A stretch of 64,000 bases of DNA from Angiostrongylus vasorum (lineage: Eukaryota; Nematoda; Chromadorea; Rhabditida; Metastrongylidae), in the NCBI GenBank assembly GCA_018806985.1, contig JADANN010000462.1, forward strand, positions 3,277,501-3,341,500. Reading direction: 5' to 3'. This document shows positions 22,279 through 32,900 of the stretch, one piece after another; position 1 is the stretch's first letter, and every line of letters starts with the position of its first letter. Made by a program: the position numbers and the translations under genes. Under the pieces are notes generated by a model. The model saw nothing but the letters and a program-made list of their open reading frames with translations. It made no database searches and had not been told where the DNA came from.

Positions 22279-22535
22279 TGGCGCATTGCGCAGTGGTTGG
22301 AGGCACCCCGCGATACACTTGGGATCGATCCTGTGCACCATGCTTACCAAGCCTTTCATCACTCCTGGGTGAGTGAGGATAGCAGCACCGATTCGATAAA
22401 TCGATAGGCCACAAAAGGCTCATTGTTTAGGCTAAGCTTGCATTCAGTCACCTAAATGTGACGATGCTTGATGAACTCAAATGTGCGATGCATTCCCCAG
22501 GGATTGATCAACGCCCAGAGTTTCATCTTCTTTAT
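22279..22535 (+). mobile_element. SINE-A family copy, diverged
   Basis: GCGCATTGCGCAGTGGTTGG (A-box region), GGGATCGATCCTGTGC (B-box region), and the body CACCTAAATGTGACGATGCT. The core is largely deleted (CTCCTGGGTGAGTGAGGATA). Confidence 0.75.
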
Positions 22536-22715
22536 AGAGAAAATGAGACTTTCTCAAATGTCAGCGACAAAGCTATCACATGTCAATGCCCAATTTGAAC
22601 AAACATCGTTTGTTCAATTACTTTATTGTTTCAACACATTCGTGATGACGTAACCTCTATAGGGTGTCATATGTAACAGGATATTGCGGCCGGTATGATC
22701 TTTATATAACAATAG

Positions 22716-23104
22716 CATGTAGTAATTATAGCATGTAGAGGCGGATAGCACAGTGGTAGTGATGTCCTTCATTACGAGCATGGTGCTAGTTCGATTCTTC
22801 TCCAGGCCAACCAAGCCTCTCATCTCTGCGGGGTCGGGAAATTGCTACCTGACTAGAAAAAAATCACTCTATGCAGTTCATTTAGGAACGCTCCAGCACT
22901 ACGGCTTCTCAGGACTCCAGGAAGAATCGCTCGATTAGCATTCTACGACATCCAAAATGAAATGAAAATCTTCAAGCAGCAACCGAAGCGGCACGTAAAG
23001 TTGGAAGATCTTCGTGGACAATGGACGCGGGGAAACGAATCGAATGTGAGAAGTGCTGTGATCCGTACAGCAGACGTGAAGACGGGTCACATAAAATGAA
23101 TAAA
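22716..23104 (+). mobile_element. SINE-B family copy
   Basis: The head has GGCGGATAGCACAGTGGTAG and GGTGCTAGTTCGATTCTTC. The core is GGGTCGGGAAATTGCTACC. The body has CAGGACTCCAGGAAGAATCG and GAAATGAAAATCTTCAAGCA, and the 3' end is ATAAAATGAATAAAAT. ATAACAATAG at 22706-22715 and 23105-23114 is a likely 10-bp target duplication. It places about 25 bases of extra sequence before the tRNA-like head. Confidence 0.8.
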
Positions 23105-23257
23105 ATAACAATAGAAAATAATAGCATACTGACAATTCATACTATAGAGCGATAGCGCAAAGTGTTCTATACAACCGTGTCGTTTTCACAACCCCTGAAA
23201 CCCAAGCCCAGTTTCCGAAAAATATTGTGATCTCTCAAAACACTAGTAAGTCCATAA

Positions 23258-23533
23258 AAGAATAAAGTTCTTGGCGTTGATCGAACCCTTAGGGAGGCTC
23301 CATGCATTCGACTTCATTAAGCACCGTTCGGAGATGATTGAATGCACATCTGGCCTTTTACAATGGCTCGCGTTGACCCGCCGATGTATCGAACCAGTGC
23401 TGCTATCATCCCAGACAAGTCTGCTACCAATTTTCCGACCCGGAGGGATGTAAGCCTTGGTGGGCCATGGGCGCGAGGATCAATTCCACGTTTGTGTTGC
23501 AGGGCACTTCCGACCACTGCGCCACACGCGCCC
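23258..23533 (-). mobile_element. SINE-A family copy with 13-bp target duplication
   Basis: AGTAAGTCCATAA flanks the element exactly at 23245-23257 and 23534-23546, giving a 276-bp element, the same length as the copy in RTE copy A. On the minus strand it has GTGGCGCAGTGGTCGGAAG, GAATTGATCCTCGCGCCC, a GGGTCGGAAAATTGGTAGC core, GGTTCGATACATCGG and an AATAAAG-side tail. Confidence 0.9.
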
Positions 23534-23841
23534 AGTAAGTCCATAATAGCCGAAAAATGGCGTCGCCCTATGCGCTGGCCACGGAAAATGACAAAGAACA
23601 ACTCAAAAAAGGAATATTTTTAAGTTCTAGAAGATCCGATTCTTGTTTTGAGAAAGTAGATAATTGTCCACCTTTTGGTGAAACTCCAATGGCATATATT
23701 TCAATTAGTAAGTTGAGTTAACGATGAGCTAGAATATGACATTGGTGAAAAAGTACAAAAATCGTTTCCCTTTCATAACATATCGAAGACCACCTGTACC
23801 TCATTTCGAATTCAATTAGCCGAATAAGCACGATCACCCAC

Positions 23842-23988
23842 CTCAGACGGGATTTGTGCCTCTCCTTCAGGAGCGGTTAGGAACAGAGCGTATTCACCAT
23901 CGAATTCTTTGCGGTTCAAGCTCATCACGATTGCGATTGCTTCACGGCACGACGTCTCCTTAGCCAAAAGAAGCGATTTGTAGTTTGA
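23842..23988 (-). CDS. RA gene exon: second RA-like domain
   Basis: 49 codons, phase 0 to phase 0. The acceptor is TATTCATTGCAG before TCAAACTAC and the donor is GAG|GTGGGT at 23842/23841. It encodes NYKSLLLAKETSCREAIAIV and EYALFLTAPEGEAQ, the body of an RA fold whose first strand lies in the exon at 29631-29722. The intron between them is 5.6 kb and carries SINEs and the inverted arms. Confidence 0.75.
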
Positions 23989-26900
23989 CTGCAATGAATA
24001 TAAGTAGTGTGAAATTTTCAGAGTTCATGATGTATCGAAGAGGAACGCTTTCTTTTTAATGTTCATTTTTCCGACTGGTTTTGGCGAGTTCTCCTAGTAG
24101 TTTCCAAAACACCTGGATATAGGAGACAAACAGAGTGTAGGCACGATAATTTACAGCTCGCTCCCGATCATTTCCATCAAAACTAGTCTTGTTCAATACT
24201 TTTTATCTTTGTTAATTTCTCGTAGTGACCGAAGTAAGAAAACTACGCTTTTGCTTCCCACGTGGGGCGCGTGGTGCGCAGTGGTTAGAGGTGCCTTCGA
24301 ATATGTACGTGGTCACTGGTTCGATCTCGAGCACAAGAGGAACCAAGCGTTCCACCTCTCCGCGGCCGACAAATTGGTATCGGACCTGTCTGGGAGGATA
24401 CAAGCACTGAATTGATATATTGGTAAGCCACCACGAGTCATTGTAAAAGCTAGATATACATTAAATCACCTCTAACGATGCTTGATGAAGTCGAATGGCA
24501 CAACCCACGAGAATTGATCAACGCCGAGAGCTCTATCCTTTTTTTATCTATTTCCCAAGTCTCCATGAAAGTCATTTGTTGTATTCTAATAAGCAATGAG
24601 TAAGTGCACCAAATCATTCTAACAACAGCATATTTGTAGTGAATAGTGAAATATATTAGAGTAACAAACCTAAATAAACACCAGCAACTCATTTCCGTTC
24701 CAACAACAACGGACTACGTCTAGATTCTGAGACTCAAGCGGTACGAAGTTCTTAATTTTATTATATATATGGCGATTTTTCGAAATCCGACAACCATTAA
24801 CGCAATGATCCCCTCTTTCAGACTCGCAATGAGGTCACTCATTAAACACTTCGTGTTTATCCGGGAATAATCCCTCTCGTAACTCTGATCAGCATCGTCA
24901 ATAGCGTCAGATAATTTGGAAGCGATCACGCGTCAGAACTGAGGACTGGTTCTCATTGGCATCACTGGTAAGTGTCGCCTGTTATCGAGATGCCATCACA
25001 CGCTTAGAATTACATCAGCCAACGTTACAAGACAAACATCTGTCACATGCAGACGACCACAAAAAGACCTCATTCGTTTGTGCTTGTTATGCGATGTGCA
25101 TCAGGGAAGTTCATCTCCCAGCAGGGCCTCCCAAGCTGAGAAGGAGTCTAGCGTTTCCATCAGGAAGCCCAGCTAAGAGTAAGCCAATACCAGGTTCCGC
25201 CACCGTCCTGGTATCAAACTATTCGCATAGCGGCAAATCTTCCTCTGCCCAAGACGGCGACTGTCTGTCGTGGTGACGACCTGGAGCAGACTTTGGCTAG
25301 AATGGCCTCGGGACTCTGGGGAACCACAATGGCTAAACCATCGAAACTCCGAAAAAATGGAAAGTATGCTGGGGGCCCGCACAACCAGTGAGGACGGGCC
25401 ATGCGAGTGTCCAAGTAAGACCCATAATGACATATACTGTGAGGATCTTAGCACTTGTTGCTTTCGTTTCGCTTTCCTCGCATTCATCGTCTACAAACAT
25501 CCTCGAAAATTTTGCGAGATTTCGGCTGCTGCTTAAAGATTTCACCTTCTTTATAGATGTCGCAGAATACTGGTCGTGTCTATTCTCCTTACAGTCTTGG
25601 AGATAGCCGAGCTACGCCGTTTCTACGTAGATAGGAAGAGAGCATTGTGGAAGCGGTTAAACCAGCACCATGCTTCCTTATGAGCTGAATCACTAACCAC
25701 TGTGCTACCTTCCCTCAATACTAGTAAGTTTCGATATAGAATAACGAGCAAACAAAGTGCTGAGAACGACTACGTATGATTTACTCTGTGCAAGAGTGAT
25801 TCGCCCGCGAATAGAGATTGAAATTCCAGGCCATCTTATTTTAATGCAAAACGGCTCAAGGGCTTAGGCTGTGATATACTATGGAACCAACACGGGTTCA
25901 CATCGAAGCAGTGGTATGATGCAGCCGCGATTCTCAAGTCTCTAAAATCAAAATGTTCACTTATTAGAACGACATCATTTGGACGTTCATCACTTTTGTA
26001 GTGAAAACTCTGAAAAATATAGGAAACAGGTATAATAGTGTTCGTTTTTTATCGCAGTGTGGAAAGCTCTGTTGTATCCACTGCTTAGTGACCGAGAGTC
26101 GTAATCATTCACGATTTTACTGTATCAGAGCTTTCAGCTGCCAAGCAAAGTCAAGAAATTTCCGTCACTATCGTACTTAGAGCAGAATTCTTTAGAGTTT
26201 TAATTTTACTTCTATTTTTTAGGATGTCGAATTTCCTAAACTTATTTCCAAAGTCCCTCATTATTCTTTTCGTTTCTCATTAATTTTGGCGTTCGTTATC
26301 TGTTGTTAATTAAGTACAAAAAAAGAAAATAATGAGAAAAAAACGACAGGTCTTTTTTGTGGTCGTCTACAAGCGATAGATGTTTGCCCTATAACGTTAA
26401 CTGATGTAATTCCAAGCGTGTGATGTCATGTCGTTAGTAGGCGGCACTTGCCAGTGATGCCAATGGGAACCAGTCCCTCAGTTCTGACGCGTGATCGCTT
26501 CCAAATAATCTGACGCTATTGACGATGCTGATCAGAGTTACGAGAGGGATTATTCCCGGATAAACACGAAGAGTTTGATGAGTGACCTCATTACGAGTCT
26601 GAAAGAGGGGATCATTGCGTTAATGGTTGCTGGAATTCGAAAAATCGCCATATGTACAGTGAAACTAAGCATTTCGAACTGCTACAATAACTGAAGGCCA
26701 AACAGCTGCGATGTGAACGCCTGGACGACGCAAACGAGAGTTCGGTTCGTGTGGATGCACTGATGTTAGCAATTCCTTCGACACTTTAGCATCGCTGCTA
26801 CATAAGCTTGTAGTCCCTCGTATTTTTCCAGTCCACTGAACGACGTTTGTGCGAGATTGCACATACCCGTGGTGAAGATTAAAGTCATGTTTGAGATGTA

Positions 26901-29900
26901 AGCGCTACAAACTAATTAAACTCTACATTCCGTAATATAAACAGCAAATTTTCACCGATTAATTTCTTTGTTTCACCGATTGCCTCGCTTCTGTTTGCCA
27001 CACGCTTTCCTACCACTGGCTGTGAACGATGTCGATCTGCGTTCTGTTGCATTTGTGGACCGGGAGGTTGGTAACTCGTCAACGGCGCAGTTTTTTCTCG
27101 TATGCGGCGCCTACCTTTGAACCGGTAGCTCTGTGCGTGTTGTGTAAATGCATTTCCGAGCGGTCGATTCGGGGTTTTTCCATGATGAGTTTTCGGCTAC
27201 TTATCTGTCGGATAGCAGATGATCCCGACTGATCGCCTTAGGGTGGCTACATGATCAGCACTGGTGAACGGATTCAACAATGCAATCCTGTGCTTGTTTG
27301 TTCGCTTCCCACTATCCAAAGGTGTAGGAATAGCTGGCATTTCAACATAAAAGGTTGGAATGCAATTAAATAAACTGGTGAATTAACGATTTGTCTCTAT
27401 CCGTCAATGTCCGGAAGAGAAGCTTCCTAAGTTAATAGACACACAAATAAAGGAGATTTACTTAATTCGCCAACACATACGCGACCAAGCCTAATTTCGT
27501 GGGCCAGCTGCCCTGCACCAAACCCAATTTTTCGTCCTGGCCAGTAGGCGCCGAATAATTTTGTCCGAAAAAAAGGTGCTTTGCTAATTATTAAATGTAG
27601 AGAATAGTTGTTCATGGACGACATCCGACAATAAACTATTGAATGGATACAAGGAATATAGCATATAAACTTTCAGAAGCAAAATTTAGGGTCTGGGACA
27701 ATATGTGTTAAAATCAATTCACATTGTAGCTATGACAGTTAGAAAAATGCATGTGATAGGAACTTCATTTGCTTGCTGTCTAACGAATTTCAACTTTTCT
27801 TCGTTTTCCTGCTTTAGAATGATAGTTTTCTAAACAGCTAGAAACAAAAGGACTGGAATTTATTCCTGCTACGGAGCGATGTGTTTCGAAGAATGAAAGC
27901 AGCAAATGTTGGACGCGTATGGCGCAGTGCTCGGAGACGCTCTGCAACACACATGTGAGCGACTCCCGCTCCTTTGGCCAACCAAGCATTCCATCCTTCC
28001 GAGGTCGACAAATTGGTACCAGACTTGTATGGGAGGATAGTAGCACTGGCTCGATACATCGCTAGGCCACCGCGATTCATTGTAAGGCCAGATATGCATT
28101 CAATCACCTCCAAACGATGCTTAATGAAGTTGAATGCATCGCGCAGCAACTCATGGATTGATTAATGCCGTGAGCTTTATCCTTTATCCTTTACCCTTTT
28201 TACGGAGCGATGAGTCCTTCTATTTGAAGAGTGCAGTGGAAGTTCGCACTAATCCTCATTTCATGCATTCAGTATTCAGCTGTTACCAAACCTCATACAT
28301 TCACTGCTGACGTCCCATTCAAAATTTTCAGCGGCACAAAAAATGACCGTGTTCGTACAAACTTCTTTTGTTTCACCATTTCAAGTTTCATCAACAATCG
28401 AATGGAATAAGCGTCTTTCCAGAAGTCCAGATTCGAAATACCATAAAGCCAAAGGCTGAATGAATTTAGATGAGTTTGAGGACACTTTACATCATCAGTG
28501 GATGACTGTAATCGACTGCATAAAGGTGGATTTGTTCCATGACTGAAAAAGTCAACGGCAGTGATTAGGAAAACATTTTAGGCGCTGTTATGAAGCGTTA
28601 AAGCTGACTAACTCTTGAAGCTTTCGAACATTAAACATCAGCAAGCAAGCAATTTTTGTCCTACGTGGCCCTCTCTATCTCCCTGCTTCTCTACCTGAAC
28701 TGCATCTTTTTATTTATTAATCAAACATGCGAAAGAAGAGGAATTAATGTGGACAAGATTGGTTCGGAAGAATCCAGGCATGATGCATTCATGACCTTAA
28801 GATTTGTCTTCTTAAGACAGCTAATTCGTATCTACTAAGAAATCAGCCTATTCGCTGCCCAGTATCACATAACGGCTTTAGGATATCCGAACCTTAAACG
28901 TTAAAATCAGAACTTGAAAAAAACCCCAAAATTAACGTTCAGACATAAGTCCTGGAGTGGCTCAATCAAAAATACCCTTACTCAGATCTGCTTTAATGAT
29001 GGAGAACTCATAGTATGACCGCCGCTCTTGCATCGATTCAATCAATCCCTGGAGATCAATTTTGATGAACAAGTTATTGTCCAACATTCCTGTTCAGCTT
29101 ACACTCACATATTGAAATATGACGCTGCACAGACAAGCGAGGCCTATGCGCAAAATATTATATGTCATCCAAAGGGTTTACGCCAACAAAGTTCTGGTCA
29201 ACATTTCGCAGCTACTGAAAACTCCCAGTGATTATGTTAGTGATTTAAGCCAAAGAACATTTCAACAAATTATTGAACAGAATGTGAAACTTTGCAACTC
29301 TTCAGCTGAAATCTTTTCGTGAGGAAGAACCCTTGGGCACGGCCAGGGAAACTGACGATGTAAACTCACCTCTCTCATTGTATTAGAAACGAATGTATCC
29401 TCGGAAATATTTTAGAATACAAGCAACAACAGAACAGGAATAGTGGGAAGTTCTACGACTCCATCGACACTTTATAAACTTGCGCCCCTCTTAACTCCAG
29501 CTCATTTACTGTGGAATTCTTTTTTATTCTGAATGCCTTGTAATAAATTCTACAAGTAAGATACGAGTAGTGAATCCAGTTATTCCTGGAAAATCGCAAT
29601 TGACGAAAGAAAAGCTGAGAACGGTTATACCTGTGGTGAGATATTGTGGTCATAGATTCTCACAAGAGTGCCATCGGACGTCATATGAAGTATAAATCGT
29701 GACATATTCGCTGGATGACACCCTGTAAGGAAAAGTAGTCGATTCGGCATTCTGATGGTGATGAATAAGCGTTCCGTAATTTACTTTGGATGGTTCTTCA
29801 TGATCGACTTGGTTCCTGCTTCATAATGAGGTAGATTTCCACCTCGAAAGTTATAGAAAACTATACCCATAGTCCCACTAATAGTTCTTTATTCAGCAAA

Positions 29901-32900
29901 GTTTTATTCTGCAATTCCAACATACCTCTGCAATTCAAGCGGTCTGGCGGTATGGTCTAGCCTCAAAATCGTTTGCACTGGCTTGCCATTGGCCTTGGTT
30001 GTCACCTAAATAAATCAACCTATTTAACTCTTCTCAACCAGTAACCACTGACCTGTAACTTAATAACTGATGAACTTCAGGTTAATATTCTATAAATAAA
30101 TTGCTCCAGTTCGAGTTTATGTATCTCCTTGATGTTCCTACCAAAAAAAAACCACTAATTAAACATGTCTGGAGTTTCGAAAATTTCTCCATGCCATTCT
30201 TAGGCCAGTGAGTGAGGTGATGGAAGTTAAGAGCACTTCCACAAACGGATTTACTCATGTATAATATTCAGCGTTAAAATTTTTTCACCTCCATCCACAA
30301 CTGGAACAGATTCGTATCCCGACACGAAATCTTGAATTTGCTGAGTACGGTATCGATTACTGAACGCGACGTGCACTGAGTGGACAAGCGAATCGTCTTG
30401 TAGTCGGTGCATGCCTTCACATTATTCGTGTAGACGCGCAGTGTTCCCTGAAAATAAGGACTGACTGAATATTTCAAATCAGCCGTAGCAGGTCAACTCT
30501 CGTGCGCCACGCCACCCGAACATCGCCGCCGTGACGTCTCATTTGGATAATCGTGTGATTTGCATAATCTAACCGTTATGTGGCGGCATCAAGGAATTAG
30601 CCTTAATTCCACGTGTGCGGACATCCTCATCTACCGTATTCCGAAATTTTCAAGAAAAAATAAAAGCACACGAATCGTCATTCCAAAGATTCATGTCACC
30701 GCTAACGAACTACTCGATGAGATTCTCGGCTTACGGCAACTGAACGTTCGCAGAAATTTAGCTTACTCTCTGATAATTACTCGCCCTATATAAATTGACC
30801 AAAGCTTGAAAAATCCGTTAGTGAGTATAATCGGACGAGCGACTGGGCAGCTGGATGTTCGAGGAAATGAGTAAGCGAGTACTAGAACGCTATCCATTTA
30901 CTACTAACCCAGTCACCATCTGAGTTTGCACTATCCACCGAGCTTAATGATGCCAATGAATTGCTTCTGCTCGTCAGTGTGGTGTCATGAGTTGACGATG
31001 ACGGACTACCGTATGCTGATGGTCGACTAACTGCTCTCACTTGATATTTAAGCATCCTGGAATTCAAAAAGCATAACAATAAATAAATAGATACCGTAAA
31101 AACGGTCCTTTACCCTCCATAAAACATGAATGAAACCAGAAAAACTGAATACAAATACAAAGCGAGAGAAAATAATCAACACCTCTGATTCAAAATTCTC
31201 TGAGAGAGGACGTGATCTGCATACCATTAGGAAAACCTTAACCTTCTTTGGAATGCCGACTGAAAGGCAAAAATTCAAGAAAATAAAATGCAATTGGTGC
31301 CTATCAATCTCGCAGAATTGTGATGCAGAGGGAAATTCGAGATAACAGAAAGAAAACAAAGAAAAAAAAACAAACAAACAAACAAACAAATATGAAGATG
31401 AAAGCGGATAACATTGTTCTTAGAAGGAAAGTTTGGCTGCGCAACTGATCACACAAAGAGACAGCAGCTGTGTCACGCACATCTACCGTATGTCAAATTC
31501 CAGACGGGAAAGCCTTCCAGGACAGAGGTCTTCTTAACACGGACGCCGCTGAGAAGACAAAGTGCTAATTCCTAGCCACATAATATAAATTTAGTCGTCG
31601 AAAAAATGAAATATTACGACGGAAACCTTAGGAAGAAGCACAAACAAACAGAGCTAGCGAACAGTGGTTGAGATTCGTTAAATCGCAAGCGTAACACAGT
31701 GCAATGGAACGATGGAATCAAACCCTAACTGCAAACAAGAAGTCTTAAGCGACCAGTCACACGACAGCACAAACTCATTGCCAAAAAGAAATCCGACTTC
31801 CCGAAGATTGTCGCACACAAATCGTACAGGTGAAGTACATATTCATTTTCACAGCGAACTTACACAAATAGCACGTGAATGTGTGGTTATGCATCTGTGA
31901 AATTCTTTTTAAGAACAGTGCCCCAACAATTTAAGGCTTTCTGAACTGTAAGGAATATGCGTATAGCACGAATTCGTCGTTCAAAAAAAAGTTCTACATC
32001 TACGCCTGGAAATAAAGCTATGAGTAAAGTAACGTCGGGAATCGTCACCATCCTGAATGAAGTCAAGACGCCAATTCGCAGAAACTTCATGCGATCCACG
32101 ATGGTCGATAACTGACCGCGGTGGCGAACTTAGAACGACCCTGGCACGGGTTTCCCATGACTCCAGTGACTGTATCGATGGACGGAAAAATTTTCCAACT
32201 GGGAATGTATCATTATAATGGAAAATGTGGCGCGGTTGGCACGATTTTTCGTAGAGGCGAGCCATTTAATTATATCGGTTGTGACATTACATACTATGAG
32301 AAACATCAACTATTCAGTTCATGTCATATATAAAACCATTGTAGAAGTCGATTACTTATGCGCTGAAGCAAAGTCTGAAGGTCATCGACGAGAAGCTTAT
32401 GATGATCTGGTAATGTCTTGCATATGGAAGGCATATAAGAAAGGACAATAGAACAAAACGTTTGAAATAATTAAATAGCAATAACAATCGAGTGTTCTAT
32501 ATGAAAACATAATTAACCGCCGCAGAACAACAAATACCCCGACTGTGAATGTGGTGAGAAACGCTGGATATTCGAATGGAAGGAAAATACTCGTGTTTCT
32601 CAACTCGACGATCATCTAAGGGGAACTAAAAGAGAGAAAGAAGCGACCAAGATCGTAGCGTCATTTCCGTTCTTTTTTGGCAGGTGAGATTTTTAAAAAA
32701 AAACCCTCATAGCGGCACGTAATGGGACCAGGACGCGGAACGGCCGCCACCTGCCGCAGTCGAACCCGATCGACTCCTCAGGATGTCCCTTCACAGTGAC
32801 TTCTTAGCATCATTCCAGTGCGGCCCACTATTTTCATGAACTGACTAAGATTTCTGCCTTCTTAAGTGAAATTTTGTAGGAAGTACAAAAACAGAGTCAC

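Larger units (their letters stand above)
24762..26655. repeat. Pair of about 0.3-kb inverted arms
   Basis: 24762-25072 reads as the reverse complement of 26349-26655 with few differences. Matching blocks include GGCGATTTTTCGAAAT, TAACGCAATGATCCCCTCTT, TTATCCGGGAATAATCCCTC, GATCAGCATCGTCAATAGCG and TTCTGACGCGTGAT. The 1.28-kb spacer holds a family C repeat and a SINE-B copy. I see no transposase. It could be a foldback or MITE-type element, or two oppositely oriented copies of a repeat. Confidence 0.7.

Noticed and set aside
23317..23623. Overlapping frames on both strands
   Set aside because: Both lie within the SINE-A copy delimited by the 13-bp target duplication.
24261..24340. Possible genuine tRNA gene
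   Set aside because: A and B boxes are present but there is no acceptor stem pairing, and the SINE-A body follows immediately.
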